Of a stretch of DNA of 64,000 bases, positions 15,301-23,610 are shown piece after piece. Source of the stretch: Hymenopus coronatus (Eukaryota > Arthropoda > Insecta > Mantodea > Hymenopodidae); NCBI GenBank assembly GCA_030762935.1, contig CM060887.1, positions 17,042,501 to 17,106,500 of the forward strand, read 5' to 3'. The translations under genes were made by a program, and so were the position numbers. Under the pieces are notes generated by a model, which saw only the letters and a program-made list of their open reading frames with translations, was not told the origin of the DNA and did no database searches. The first letter of the stretch is position 1; the number at the start of each line of letters is the position of its first letter.

Positions 15301-17546
15301 AACCCAGGCGACCAGTTCATCAATATAATGTAGTCTTCCGCCATTCGCGCCAGAAATGCTGTCGTACTTTCACATACACGCGGCATATTGTATTGTAAAA
15401 CGAACCTGACAACTAAAACGGTGACTAAAATATTCTTTTAGGTATAATTGTGATAATATTGATAGTCCTAACAAAATAAATGACCGCTTTAAATAAACAA
15501 AACAAATAGACAACGTCACTTAAACTATACATCTCCCAAAACAATGCTGCTTCTTCTTTCGTTACATGTAGCACTTTATCAACTGTTGACAGCTCATTTT
15601 TAAAAAAGACATTGTGCGAATTATGTAATTCACAAAAGTATCACATTCTTGCATCGCATACTTCTTTTTTGCCCGGGTGTAACCACTTCCCGTTTCAGAT
15701 TTTTCTTTGCGAGTACTGTTTATACTTGTGGCCGAAACACCGGTGATCTCAGAAGTTAATTTCACCACTTCTTTAATGGGAAGCGTTGGACATTTCTCAC
15801 AAAACTTACAATAAATGTTTAACACTAGTTTTTCACCACCAATGAACGATTTACTGACCTATGCTTTATGTAACTCGACGAAGATGCAAGAGAAAATTCG
15901 CGGTGACCGTCCTCCATTATTCTAAACAGCAACAACCAGCAACCATACTGTTGTAAACAATATTGCGGAAATAAGGTGACTCATACAAATATGTTGGGAC
16001 TTGTAGCTCTGTTTAACGGTACAAATCAGCATCAGATTAACTCTTAAGAATTTGTACAGAATATTATATCATTTAAGAATAAATTCATTTTGTAATTTAG
16101 ATTGTTAGCACGAGATTACATTCCTGCGCGCACTGCTGTGTTGTACCGCAATGCACTGGGCACGTGGATTCATTTTGGCACGAATCAACCTAGGTGTGAA
16201 TAGATAATAGAGGTTTAGTGTATGGTAAATACACTGATATAATATTATCACACAAAAAATAAATAAATAAGAAACTGATGAACTCCTAGAGAATGTTATT
16301 TTTAGAGATGTTTCCGCAAAAAAAAAACAAAAAAAAAAAAAAAACAGAATGCGTGACAAAATATCGCATTGCATCTGAATTATAGCACTGCGGATGCATT
16401 TACAACCTGATTTCTTGTTAGCTAGTCGCATCATTGCTGTTAGACGAACAATGGCGATTCAAGTCCAGAATATGACAAACAATAATGATTTTCTATTCTA
16501 TTTAGAGGAAAAACTGGAAACATTCGTTTTAAATAACATTACAGCTTTGGAGTAAATTTCATTTTCTGAAATCTTTATTTGAAAAGAAGTGAATAAAAGA
16601 AGCTTTTCACAATTAAATGCAGGCATTTGATTCACTAAAGTTAATGTAAACAACTTAAACAAAACTTCACGCTACACAATACAGAATATATAATCTAATA
16701 AAATAAAGATAAATCTGAATAAAAATACTTTCTTTACATTCTCACTCCCGTAAATAATACAACGTATTGGCCAGCAGCAACTTCTGCCAACAGATTCTAT
16801 TTGACTTTTACTTTTATAAAGAGACCGGCAGCATTAGGACTTTCTCATAGGCATGTTAGGTCTCAGTTTCATTGGAGAGTGAGGGATATGAATCTGAGAC
16901 TTGAGCAGCTCTGTTGCATACAAATTAGTAAGATAGATTATCTTGTATAGTAGTATATAAGTTTATGTTAGCTCTATTTTTATATATTAATCAGTTATAT
17001 TTAAAATTTAAACCCACATATGTTGAGAAATTCATTAAAATAATACTGACTAATACTTGGGAAAATGCATTAATTTCAATTGTGGATTTAAATTTACAAA
17101 ATAATGGGATAAATAATACGTACCTACAATAACATTCCAAAACATTAAATTGTTAATAGTAATGCCACATCTACACACTTTTCACAGGATTATACAATGA
17201 CTATGGGAGAGCAATTTTAGGATGGGCAGTGTATGTTTTGTGTTTAATGCTCTTGTTTTTAGAACGTTATTTCTGCATTGGGCTTCATAGTTTCATTAAA
17301 AGAAATTAATTTTTCTTTTTGGTGTTGATTCCCTTGTGGAATTAAGTGGGACTGAACCTTGTGCGGATATTTGAAGCTTATCTTCTGTGAGTGCTGAGAC
17401 ATCAAACTGCAGCCGTTGTTAGGTTAACCAATGGAAATTGGTCTGTAGCAAGAATTAAAATTAAATCAAATTATATATCCATTAACATTATTGTATTAAG
17501 CATTTGTTCCTTAGTATGAAGGTATTTCTAAGCAAGCATATATTGC

Positions 17547-17596
<50 letters not shown>

Positions 17597-20500
17597 AATT
17601 AATTCATTTAAAGTTACTCGGCATTCGTCTTCTTAGGATAAAGGAAAACCCCGAAAATATACTAATCCGGGTAATACACTAAACGAGATTCGAACTAGGG
17701 ACATTTTGATTGGGAGGCAGACACGATGCATCCATACTACAAAGGCGGGTCAATAGCACTTTAATATACTACAAAATTTTGAACTAGTGATAGTGATATC
17801 TCACAAAATGGCTGATATAAATACGTTATTTTATATAAAGGTGTGCGTTTTAAAGATATGCAAGTCTTTTAAAGACAACTGAAGTAGTGTATATTTTTGT
17901 GTATCTCTGTAACAACTATTGTTTGTCAGTTGTATAAAATGCAATCTGAATGAAGAGGACTCCACAAGAAACGCAAGAAAGAAAAAAAATGTAAATATGT
18001 TGCAATGTAACCATCTTAAATGTAATTAAGTTCGCTGGTGCAGGGTGACAAATAATAAGAGAGAACTACATACATGTACTACAATAATGATATTTGGTTT
18101 TATTAGCAAATCAAAGATTATATTTCCCTAAGAGGATAGAGGATGATTATGGTGCAAAATACAATGATCCCTTAGCTTTTAGCACGCTGTTTGGTAACGT
18201 CTTTGCCAATAATTTAAGTAACAACTTCGATCCAATGTTTTCTAAACGGATCTCGTTAAATCTCAACTTAAGTGTAATGAAGATCAGGTCAATAAACAAT
18301 TTGCTGTGGACGAACTTCTTCAATGGTCAAATAAAAGCAAACCTTCTGCTCCAGGAGCAGATGATATCCACAACAGTTTTCTTAAAAATATTCCACAAAA
18401 GGAATTGACTAACTTTTCCAGTTGTTCAATTTTATATGGGAGACTCAAACCTTTCCCAATGGAGGGAAGCCATGGTTGTACCCAAATGTAACAAAGACCA
18501 CTCCAAAGTGGCCAATTATCACCCAATTTCTTTAACTTGTACTTTGTGCAAACTCTTGGAGAAGAGTCGCCTCAGATAGATTTTGGAATCAAACGATCTG
18601 ATTTCACCCCGTCAAAGTGTTTCCGGCCTTTTCGTTCCACAGTGATCATTTGTCAATATAGACGCTGAAATTTGTGATGCCCTGGCACTAAAACACCATA
18701 CAGTTGCAGTTACCTTGAACATTGAAAAGGCTTATGAAATGGTCTTCAGACCTAGACTAATAAGATTCTTTTAAACATAAAACTTAAAGGAAATATCTTA
18801 GCATTCATCATAAATTTCTTGGCTCATAGATATCTTAGAGTGCGCATCCAAGATAAATTGTCTCCCTCTATGGAAATGGTGAACGGTATTCCTCAAGGTT
18901 CTGTAATGAGCGTATTTTTATTCCTAATTGCTACAAATGAACTAAGTGATCTGATAAAACATCCAGTAAAAGCATCCCTCTTTGCGGATGATATTACTAT
19001 TTTGTGCAGCGGAAAAAAACATTCATTTGACAACACATATAATTCAGAAATCCTTGAATAAAATCTACAACTGGGCAGAGTTATTCAGGTTTCATTATAT
19101 CTAAAAGAAAATCTGAATACATGGTTTTCTCTAGGACCAAAAGAGGATTTACAAGCCGACATTGGTCTCAGTATTGGTGGCCATAATTTACGTAGAACGA
19201 ATTCTTGTAAAATCCTTGGCATGACATTCGACCAGAAACATACGTGGAAACAACATTATGTGCAGAATGTGCATCCCGAATAAACATCATTAAAATATTC
19301 TCATTCCCTAAGTGGGGCGCTGACACACAGTGCTTAATCAACGTGTACAAAAGGCTCATCTATTCCAAACTAGATTATGGGACTGTAGAGTATAGCTCAG
19401 CAAGTAAACTTGATCCCATTATCAACACTGCATGTCGTGTAAATTTGGGAGCTTTTAGATATAGTCCAAGCAACCTTTTACTTGTGGAGGCTGGCCTTTT
19501 GCCCTTGGACCTACAAGGGAAACAACTGTGCCTCAATTTCTCCTATTCAACTTTCTGCTCACCAAGTAACCCAACAAACAAATGTCTTTTTAATGCTTCA
19601 AAAGCAGAAATGTATTGTTCTCGCCCTTATTATCCAAAACCACTGCAAGAAAGACTCCTGGATTACTACACCGAATTCCAAATTGAAAAACCTTCTGTTC
19701 TTTTGAGAAAACTTTATCATAATCCTCCATGAGTCTTTTACCCCATCCATTGATTTGGAGGTGTCACAAATACCAAACTATTCAACAATTCCCAGAACAG
19801 TAATCCTGCCAATGATCTCTTTGCTTCACCAGAAAGGGGCCGCGCCGTGGCCGAGTGGTTAGACCGCTCGCTTCTCACCTAGACGGCCCGGGTTGTGGTG
19901 GACAAAGCGGTGCAGTGGCGGGTTTTCTTCGGGTTCGCCCGTTTCTCCCGTCATTGCATTCCACCGGCGCTCCATATTCATTTCATGTATCACCAGTGTC
20001 ATCACCTGCGGTGGCATTTGTAGTTAAATGCTATCCAAATAAACAAACCAAACAAATTCACCAGAAATACAACAAACATTATAAAGTGTACACGAGACTC
20101 AAAATCTGGATGTGCCATAGTCATCTCCTCACCTTCAGAAGCTAAGTCTTATCGTTTACCAGTTACTTCTCCACCTTTTCATGTGAAGCCTTGGCCGTCC
20201 TCAAAGCAATTGAAATATGCACACAAATGCACAAAAATCCACCACTTGTGGTCTTCTCTGACTCCATGTCAGCACTTACTGTTGTTGCTAACAGATCTCT
20301 AAGAATCTACTTATTCAAAGTATACAAGAAAGATTATTATCACTACAATAACGGCTACCAAATTTCATTGGTATGGCTTCCATCACTGTGTTTCGCAATC
20401 GAGACGACGCGCCACACCCTACGTTGTTCTCTATTGCATTAACAACTACGCAAATGTCGCCTTCAAACTGGAAAAAAATTAAACCTGCTTTAATGTGGGC

Positions 20501-22548
20501 TGATTTCATACTTAGATGATATGATCTCGTCCATCTTCCAAGCAACCTCTGCAGGTCAAACAATCAAGACCCGTGATCTCAATCAGAACCAATTTCAACC
20601 ACAACTCTTAGGACATCTCTTCCACTTTCAGCACTGCTTCTCTTACCAGTTTGTTCGTGGGAAGAATATTTTAAGAAAACGAGCCAGCTATTCATATTTA
20701 TTATATGAAGAAATAAATAATAGTGAAGCCAATTTGATTAGGGTTCGTTGATTACATACCGTTGCCGTTGCTGTTACCATAGCAACAAATAATTTTCTTT
20801 TCTTAGTCAATAATAGTCTTATAATTGTCCATACCAACAATAGCCACTAGAAAAAATCCGATGCATTACAATCACATAGCTTTCTCTGTCATTGATTTTC
20901 ATATAGCTTATACAAGCTATTTTGCAAACTTTTGCTACATATACTCCCAATTATACATTTGCATAAATGTCATTGCACATTTTTATAGGGGATATCGATT
21001 GCCAAACGCTAGCCCTGAAAATATGAGGTTCTTGTGTAATCCGAAAAATAACTGAAGGTTATCAGTACTTCAAAAAATGAAAGGCTAAAATTCAAACGAA
21101 TGTCAGATATCTCGAAAATGGCTAAACCCATTAAAAGTTATTAAAAATAAATTACGTCTAACTTTTGTAATGTAAGTTTTTATGAATTTCTTGTGATATA
21201 GTATTTATAACATTCGTTATGTAAATGTCTTAAACATGAAGTATTTGTAATAAAAATCTTTAATCAGTTTTGTAAAAACATAGATTTCGAAAAATGCTCC
21301 ATATAAAGAGTAATTTAGGGTGAATTTTTTTCTTGAAAATCTTCATATCCCATAATTGGAAGATAAGCAACGAAACAAAATACCCAGTTTGATATTTATG
21401 GAACATTTCTAAGAATTATGTTCACATCCGCGAGCAACATTTTTTCTTTCTTTCTAAAGTGTACTTTATTTTTCCATTAAAAGAGCTTCTAAATTTGCAT
21501 AACCGGTGACATCGATAAATAAGTTTTGGGTGGCGCATACGACTGGCCCTGCGTAGGTACGTAATAAGGAACAAACAAATAAACAGGAGAAATAGGGTAT
21601 AAAAACAATAACGTAGCTAGAATAATATTAAGGAGCGGTTATGTATAAGAATTCATTTTTAAACTATGTGTCTAAAATAAAATGATAGATAAATAAATAT
21701 ATATATTCATAGATAAAGGGCAGCATTTAGAATTAAAATTAGATTTTGCAAACATTTCTTACATATTTTTAGATGAGTGAGTGTAAACCCCAACCCGCTA
21801 GTTACGTCTCTTTATAAAACATTGTAGTTATTTGTGTTGTAATAATAACAACAACAATAACAATAATGTTGTTCGGTAATCCAAGTTGAACACCCTTCTC
21901 AAGCATTTGCGTGCTCATTGAGACGAACTTTGAATCGGCTACTCGCCTTCAATAAGGAGAATAACATGCAAATATTTTTCACTGCTGTTATAGAGATAAC
22001 TGATAATACTCCAATAGAATTACCTGCCTTGCTCGCTCATGTATTTGAATAAGACGAATAGCTTCATCCTCAGTCATTTTCTTCTCTTTCACCTCTTCGT
22101 AAAATCCCAATTTTTTAAGAATTTTATCTATGGCTAATTTCCTTTGTAGTAATTCGTCCTCGCGTTCTCTTCTGAAATAGCTAGGTACACTGATTTCAAC
22201 CTCCATTGGCAACAGTTTCATTTTTACTAGTACGTCGTCGTAGTAACTAAATTCTGAGAGGTCCAGGTTCACCAATTCATGTTTGAGCTCTAAAACCCTA
22301 CCAATGGAACTATCCAACAACTTTCGAATTACTAGTCGTTTTTGGGGGTGTATAATTTGATCATAACATTGATCTAAATTGTTTACCACAGTAATGTACT
22401 TCACATATAATTCGCAGATGGAGACTTGTGCTATTCTTTTATCTTCTTTTTCGAATGTCTTTGTATGAAGATCAGAATCCAACACTATCGCTTCATTTAC
22501 TGTTTCATTAGTCTTGGCCCACAATTTATTATACGTAACATTAGACAT
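1245..22548 (-). CDS. IQCA1: IQCA1/DRC11-like gene, 5' part (six coding exons; C-terminus outside window)
   Basis: This is an IQ and AAA domain-containing protein, a subunit of the nexin-dynein regulatory complex that links outer doublets in 9+2 axonemes; in an arthropod it would act mainly in sperm flagella or ciliated sensory cells. I joined exons 22548-22024, 11532-11293, 6850-6725, 5966-5824, 3504-3262 and 1566-1245, about 533 residues, all with GT/AG junctions and compatible phases. The protein opens MSNVTYNKLW, has an IQ motif (IQKTWRGYITR) near residue 213, charged coiled-coil segments, a Lys/Glu-rich linker, and a LTPDRTLESLFEELV block resembling the stretch before the AAA domain in IQCA1. 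Human IQCA1 is about 820 residues, so roughly a third, including the ATPase domain, lies left of position 1. The first intron is 10.5 kb and full of transposon debris. Family identification is from remembered sequence features, not a search. Confidence 0.85.
1830..2215 (-). repeat. Hairpin-repeat family, truncated and diverged copy
   Basis: It shares the blocks TTTTGTGTCAAATACATTCT, TTCCTGTTATTGGTTTAAAT, the tract around ATAGCAACCAGC and the end ATAGAGAAAGTCATG with the copies at 772, 4985 and 31591. It has no hairpin end and is more diverged than the 31.6 kb copy. It sits in the intron between exons 5 and 6. A further fragment with ATTTCACCGAAAATACATG lies near 2699-2745. Confidence 0.55.
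2216..3261. other. Intron sequence, mostly unrecognised
   Basis: AT-rich intron between exons 6 and 5. Apart from a short trace of the hairpin-repeat family near 2699-2745, nothing is recognised. Confidence 0.4.
3262..3504 (-). CDS. IQCA1: DRC11-like exon 5 (Lys/Glu-rich linker)
   Basis: 243 bases, phase 2 in and phase 2 out; acceptor TATCAG|GGGTGG, donor CGAAA|GTAAGT. It begins GGKKDKGKKDKDESKKKKED, then AVFKMQPSNFLGEIQEAHEE, ending ELESELR. The basic/acidic low-complexity run matches the lysine-rich linker of IQCA1 proteins. Confidence 0.83.
3535..3652. repeat. Imperfect (ATA/ATG)n microsatellite
   Basis: An interrupted AT-rich trinucleotide tract of AATAATAATGATGATAATAA type just upstream of exon 5 on the minus strand. 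Simple sequence; no function is implied. Confidence 0.8.
3890..4227 (-). repeat. tRNA-derived SINE, family C
   Basis: Read on the minus strand, it starts with TAGCGCGGTGGTAGC (A-box-like) and, 30-odd bases on, GGTTCGATTCC (a good B box), followed by a body containing CCCCACTGGGAGATCTGG. It is GC-richer than its surroundings, which suggests a fairly young insertion. A second, shorter member lies at 31205-31475. The pol III head is derived from a tRNA, but the rest cannot fold as one, so it is not a tRNA gene. Confidence 0.75.
4985..5645 (-). repeat. Hairpin-repeat family, long copy lacking its hairpin
   Basis: It carries the central blocks GGCTATAACAATTTTGATTA, ATCTTGAATTTTCTGGGA and ATAGAGAAAGTCATAAAATG, collinear with the 31591-32450 copy. 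The 3' third with the CA-rich tract and the hairpin is missing. It lies in the intron between DRC11-like exons 5 and 4. The stretch 4230-4985 before it is unrecognised AT-rich sequence. Confidence 0.6.
5824..5966 (-). CDS. IQCA1: DRC11-like exon 4
   Basis: Forty-seven codons plus two bases; acceptor TTTAG|GTCCGT, donor CCAG|GTAATT. It encodes VRAWIKDYWQETGKFPDMP, then a Ser/Thr-rich tail. The VRxWxxxYxxxTGxFP pattern is characteristic of the IQCA1 middle region. It ends in phase 2 and the next exon supplies the third base of an Arg codon. Confidence 0.83.
6040..6392 (-). mobile_element. Penelope-like element fragment (3' end, GIY-YIG C-terminal part)
   Basis: The minus-strand frame reads SHYFWTENHNIGQNI and then LDIWEKICIIKN. 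It aligns with the Penelope fragments at 7.5 kb (HFWKEKHTI / LKVWENIYIWKN) and 50.6 kb (HFWIQGHKI / LNIWEKIFFWKF). This is the segment C-terminal to the GIY-YIG endonuclease core of Penelope retroelements. The frame is lost after 6192. The element abuts the (TA)n tract at 6396, a plausible truncation or insertion point. The core YIGQT motif is absent from this copy. Confidence 0.65.
6396..6458. repeat. (TA)n microsatellite
   Basis: An uninterrupted TA dinucleotide run of about 60 bases in the DRC11-like intron between exons 4 and 3. The tract is self-complementary and likely length-polymorphic. Confidence 0.95.
6725..6850 (-). CDS. IQCA1: DRC11-like exon 3
   Basis: Forty-two codons, phase 0 to phase 0; acceptor TTACAG|GTTACA, donor GAG|GTAAAT. 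It encodes VTKFRHQLQAEHQEEYEQ followed by KKLIKKMRGDQMKEEIGDE, a charged helix. A symmetrical internal exon like this could be skipped without a frameshift. Confidence 0.8.
7015..7075 (+). repeat. Hairpin-repeat family, 5' end fragment
   Basis: GATGTGTTACATTCACATGA and CTTTTTCCACC match the 5' end of the hairpin-repeat family as seen at 61646. Only about 60 bases remain. Confidence 0.45.
7092..7970. mobile_element. Penelope-like GIY-YIG fragment as a near-perfect inverted repeat
   Basis: Two 433-base arms, 7092-7524 and 7538-7970, are reverse complements with about three differences (near 7196, 7274 and 7400) around a 13-base loop. The plus-strand reading from the loop through the right arm encodes CNDCEKIYIGQTKRNIKTRA, a Penelope-type GIY-YIG nuclease motif with its upstream CxxC. 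Then come HFWKEKYTISRSP and VWENIYIWKN, ending at TGA about 7901. The left arm encodes the same protein on the minus strand but enters from a wrong frame (TVITAEKIYIGQT), so the right arm is the authentic unit. The reverse-transcriptase domain is missing. Inverted partial copies are a known outcome of Penelope insertion; the near identity means the event was recent. Confidence 0.85.
8010..8195 (+). repeat. tRNA-derived SINE, family A, decayed copy
   Basis: The 3' body GAGCATCATTTCACCAATTG, ATTGTCCAATATGAACAACC and AGGTTAAAGGACATTAAA match the better copy at 29970. The head is eroded but keeps GCGTGATTACCTCACATTCA and GCTTAGGGT. It lies directly next to the Penelope palindrome. Confidence 0.65.
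8200..9015 (+). repeat. Hairpin-repeat family, nearly full copy
   Basis: In this orientation the blocks run TACATAAATTGTGTGTTTTA (8537), AATTCAAGATATACAT (8660), GGATTTTCTTGAAGATCTTT (8787), a short CA-rich tract ACACACACGCATGG (8885), then the 3' end TTACTATATATAAGTAGGG, a weakened version of the terminal hairpin. The order is the same as in the 61646-62560 copy. It has no coding capacity. Confidence 0.6.
9306..9372. repeat. (ATA)n microsatellite
   Basis: About 22 units of AAT/ATA. In one minus-strand frame it gives a long poly-isoleucine string that is not a gene. Confidence 0.95.
9545..10290 (+). mobile_element. Mariner-type transposase relic (internally deleted)
   Basis: Frames broken by many stops still read FCNKLGKTFTETLQLLSQAY near 9808. 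This resembles the N-terminal helix-turn-helix of irritans-type mariner transposases. Around 10016-10270 follow LVCSYLEKNHIPVSPY and a KEIQDNVTKDLQAFLENMFQ stretch that matches the C-terminal part after the catalytic domain. The part with the first two catalytic aspartates is missing or unreadable. Clean terminal inverted repeats were not found. It lies in the large first intron of the DRC11-like gene. Confidence 0.65.
10291..11292. other. Intron sequence, no recognised content
   Basis: AT-rich intronic DNA between the mariner relic and DRC11-like exon 2. No coding, tRNA-like or repeat structure was recognised on either strand. Confidence 0.4.
11293..11532 (-). CDS. IQCA1: DRC11-like exon 2 (IQ motif)
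   Basis: Eighty codons, phase 0 at both ends; acceptor ATCAG|GGTCAC, donor GAG|GTACTA. It encodes GHLRSQFMKEIRLMKE, then the calmodulin-type IQ motif IQKTWRGYITR, then RRRKLEEMLLIGMIPPS. The IQ motif is the main evidence for the gene call. The donor GTACTA is weak but is the only one that keeps phase with the next exon. Confidence 0.85.
11533..12735. other. Intron sequence, no recognised content
   Basis: This is the start of the 10.5 kb first intron on the 3' side. No element recognised. A Zn-finger- or transposase-like frame was looked for and not found. Confidence 0.4.
12736..12955 (+). repeat. tRNA-derived SINE, family B, body only
   Basis: It contains the family body GGAGGGCAATGGATTTTGTC, GTAAAGCTTTTGGTCC, ACCTCAAGCCTGATAA, GAATGGGATGCTAACAACC and the end GCATCCATAAATTAA, collinear with 28038-28337. 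The tRNA-like head is missing, replaced by a CCACCACCACCACTG tract, so the copy is 5' truncated. Confidence 0.75.
13040..14400 (-). mobile_element. Non-LTR retrotransposon fragment (reverse transcriptase)
   Basis: A minus-strand frame at 14400-14182 reads LYHHLDKYNILAKEQFGFRK, then TSDAIFKLTNKVLKSLDGKL and LGIFYDLSKTFDWVNH, the palm region of a CR1/Jockey-type reverse transcriptase. The D of the FYDLSKxFD motif is kept. Further on the same strand (13939-13300) come NNWFESNKIHKNFEKKTNYI, a readable HNILGKFS-type stretch and LFQKGAYYK, all from the thumb and C-terminal part. The YADD region is deleted or frameshifted near 14000-14180. It is 5' truncated and dead. Confidence 0.75.
14401..15561. 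other. Unrecognised, possibly transposon-derived sequence
   Basis: A less AT-rich stretch than its flanks. An open frame at 15001-15219 (MESEDMHSTDFLIELSLNKQ and onward) resembles nothing I know. It might be the 5' region of the adjacent LINE or transposase relic, but there is no direct support. Confidence 0.25.
15562..15930 (-). mobile_element. IS630/Tc1-like DDE transposase relic, N-terminal HTH part
   Basis: The frame NIYCKFCEKCPTLPIKEVVK then LTSEITGVSATSI aligns with the start of the larger copy at 36.5 kb (NVYNKFCEEYPTLALDNI, LTADLTGVSESSI). Only the helix-turn-helix part remains, followed by a Lys-rich stretch. No catalytic residues are present. About 15825-15930 keeps a possible opening (ATG near 15917) in another frame. 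Confidence 0.65.
15931..17520. other. Intron sequence, no recognised content
   Basis: AT-rich intron DNA. A poly-A run lies at 16318-16344. No coding or repeat structure was recognised. Confidence 0.4.
17544..17593. repeat. (TA)n microsatellite
   Basis: A run of about 50 bases of TA next to a SINE fragment. Confidence 0.95.
17605..17765 (-). repeat. tRNA-derived SINE, family A, 5' part
   Basis: Minus-strand copy: GAGATTCGAACTAGGGAC is the complement of a B box, and CGGCATTCGTCTTCTTAGGA with AAACCCCGAAAA match the body of the 29970 and 61224 copies. The 3' half is missing, replaced by the TA microsatellite. Confidence 0.7.
18060..20745 (+). mobile_element. Non-LTR retrotransposon with RNase H, decayed
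   Basis: Fragments in order are: the thumb-proximal stretch around 18094; SQWREAMVVPKCNKDH (18447) and NYHPISLTCTLCKLLEK (18510), reverse-transcriptase motifs; GIPQGSVMSVFLF (18890) and SLFADDITILCSG (18977), the catalytic YADD-type motif as FADD; and KRLIYSKLDYGTVEYSSAS (19349). An RNase H part with LKAIEICTQ and VVFSDSMSAL at 20191-20290 follows. The ORF is split by several frameshifts and stops and is interrupted by a SINE at 19836-20056. The presence of RNase H points to the I/Jockey-type lineages. The endonuclease domain is not seen, so it is 5' truncated. Confidence 0.8.
19836..20056 (+). repeat. tRNA-derived SINE, family D, with target-site duplication
   Basis: Starts GGGGCCGCGCCGTGGCCGAG; GTGGCCGAGTGGTTAGAC is a Leu/Ser-tRNA-like A box. 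It ends in AAACAAACCAAACAAA. The 11-base duplication TTCACCAGAAA flanks it at 19825-19835 and 20057-20067, proving insertion into the LINE. The B box is poor. A related copy is at 57440-57780. Confidence 0.85.
20746..22023. other. Intron sequence, mostly unrecognised
   Basis: The 5' part of the large DRC11-like intron. The stretch 21080-21420 has faint similarity to the hairpin-repeat family (TTTTTTTCTTGAAAATCTTC) but is too diverged for a firm call. Nothing else recognised. Confidence 0.35.
22024..22548 (-). CDS. IQCA1: DRC11-like coding exon 1 (N-terminus)
   Basis: This exon encodes residues 1-175, starting at ATG 22546-22548 and ending HERARQ with a CAG|GTAATT donor in phase 0. The start is the first ATG in a long open frame and gives the expected MSNxxYxKLW opening. 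The region is helical and charged with no signal peptide, as expected for an axonemal structural protein. The flank 22549-22850 should hold the 5' UTR and promoter; no clear TATA element was found there. Confidence 0.88.
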
Positions 22549-23250
22549 GATTAAACTAACTAATCAAACGCTACTTATAAAAGAAACAGAATTTATTTGT
22601 AATTTTAAGCGTTTTTATGATTAAAATAAGTCAGTCAGTAGATATATAGTGCACCAAACTGCTATCGCCTTTACGCTCAAAATATCACATCCACTTGCAC
22701 GTAACATTTATTACAGTTACCAGAGAAAACTAATTAGAGAAATGTTTGTACAATAGGTTACCATGACAACTTGAGAAAGAAATATAGAGACGTAATGTTT
22801 ACTGGTTGGAATGTTGCTGGTGTTGCCCCAAGTTTTGTCGGAAGACAAATTGATTCGACTTGAATTTCCGGAGTGAGTAGACTCTAAAGCATAGATTACT
22901 CCATAGATTATTCTACAGAGTATTCTTGTTATGACTTAACAAGTTCACAACGATAACAATGTGGTTTTTTAGATAACCTAACAAGTGGAGCCCAGTGCTC
23001 TTGTTATGACATAACAATGATAACAATGAAATTCGTCAGATGAACAAAATAGAAGTGAGAATAATGTTGAAGTTTATGCTTAAGTAGAAACATGGTAGGT
23101 TTAAAGTGGTACTGTTTTCGGTACAGCTGTGAAGCAGCGTTTTTAACTGAATCCTTGAAAGTTATTCATAAATAAATTTTTGTTTAAATCTTAGTAGGCT
23201 CTTCTTTCTATATGTTCGAAAATATCTACAATGGAAATGTATAAAACAAA
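22549..23250. promoter_or_regulatory. 5' flank of the DRC11-like gene
   Basis: Between the DRC11-like start and the LINE fragment at 23255. It contains the inverted motif CTTGTTATGACTTAACAAG (22925) and a related CTCTTGTTATGACATAACAA (22999). These might be binding sites, but that is inference only. No TATA box or initiator could be fixed. Confidence 0.25.
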
Positions 23251-23254
23251 TTTA

Positions 23255-23610
23255 AGTCTTTTATACAAACTCTTTCATAAGGTATGGCATAATATTCTGG
23301 GGGAAGTCACCTGCAAGTAAAGCATACTTTTATTTGCAGAAGAAACTAGTTCGAGCCATGGTAGGAGCAAACCCAAGCACATTCAAACCTGTGTTTAAAA
23401 TAATTAGGCATTCATCCCTAATATAAGAATGAATCTGTGCATCAGTACAATACAAGGCAAATCACAAATCTACATGTTCATCAACATTACACCTGCCTAT
23501 TCCAAAGGACTATATTGTACTCCAGTATAAAATCCTTGAAGGAAATATAGCAAGAAAATAGATTTATATTTTCCCTAAAGGGACATCTAATTTTATTCCA
23601 TTTAAGACTT
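23255..23610 (+). mobile_element. Non-LTR retrotransposon fragment (RT C-terminal part)
   Basis: The plus-strand frame reads YGIIFWGKSPASKAYFYLQK, then KLVRAMVGANPSTFKPVFK, and later ILEGNIARK. YGIxFWG ... LQKKxVRxM is the standard C-terminal signature of Jockey/CR1-type reverse transcriptases. Short, 5' truncated and stop-bearing. Confidence 0.75.

Noticed and set aside
19840..19910. tRNA gene
   Set aside because: The A box is good but the B box is degenerate, no cloverleaf can be closed, and the unit is flanked by a target-site duplication; it is a SINE. The same applies to the heads at 4190, 28045, 30000 and 61430.
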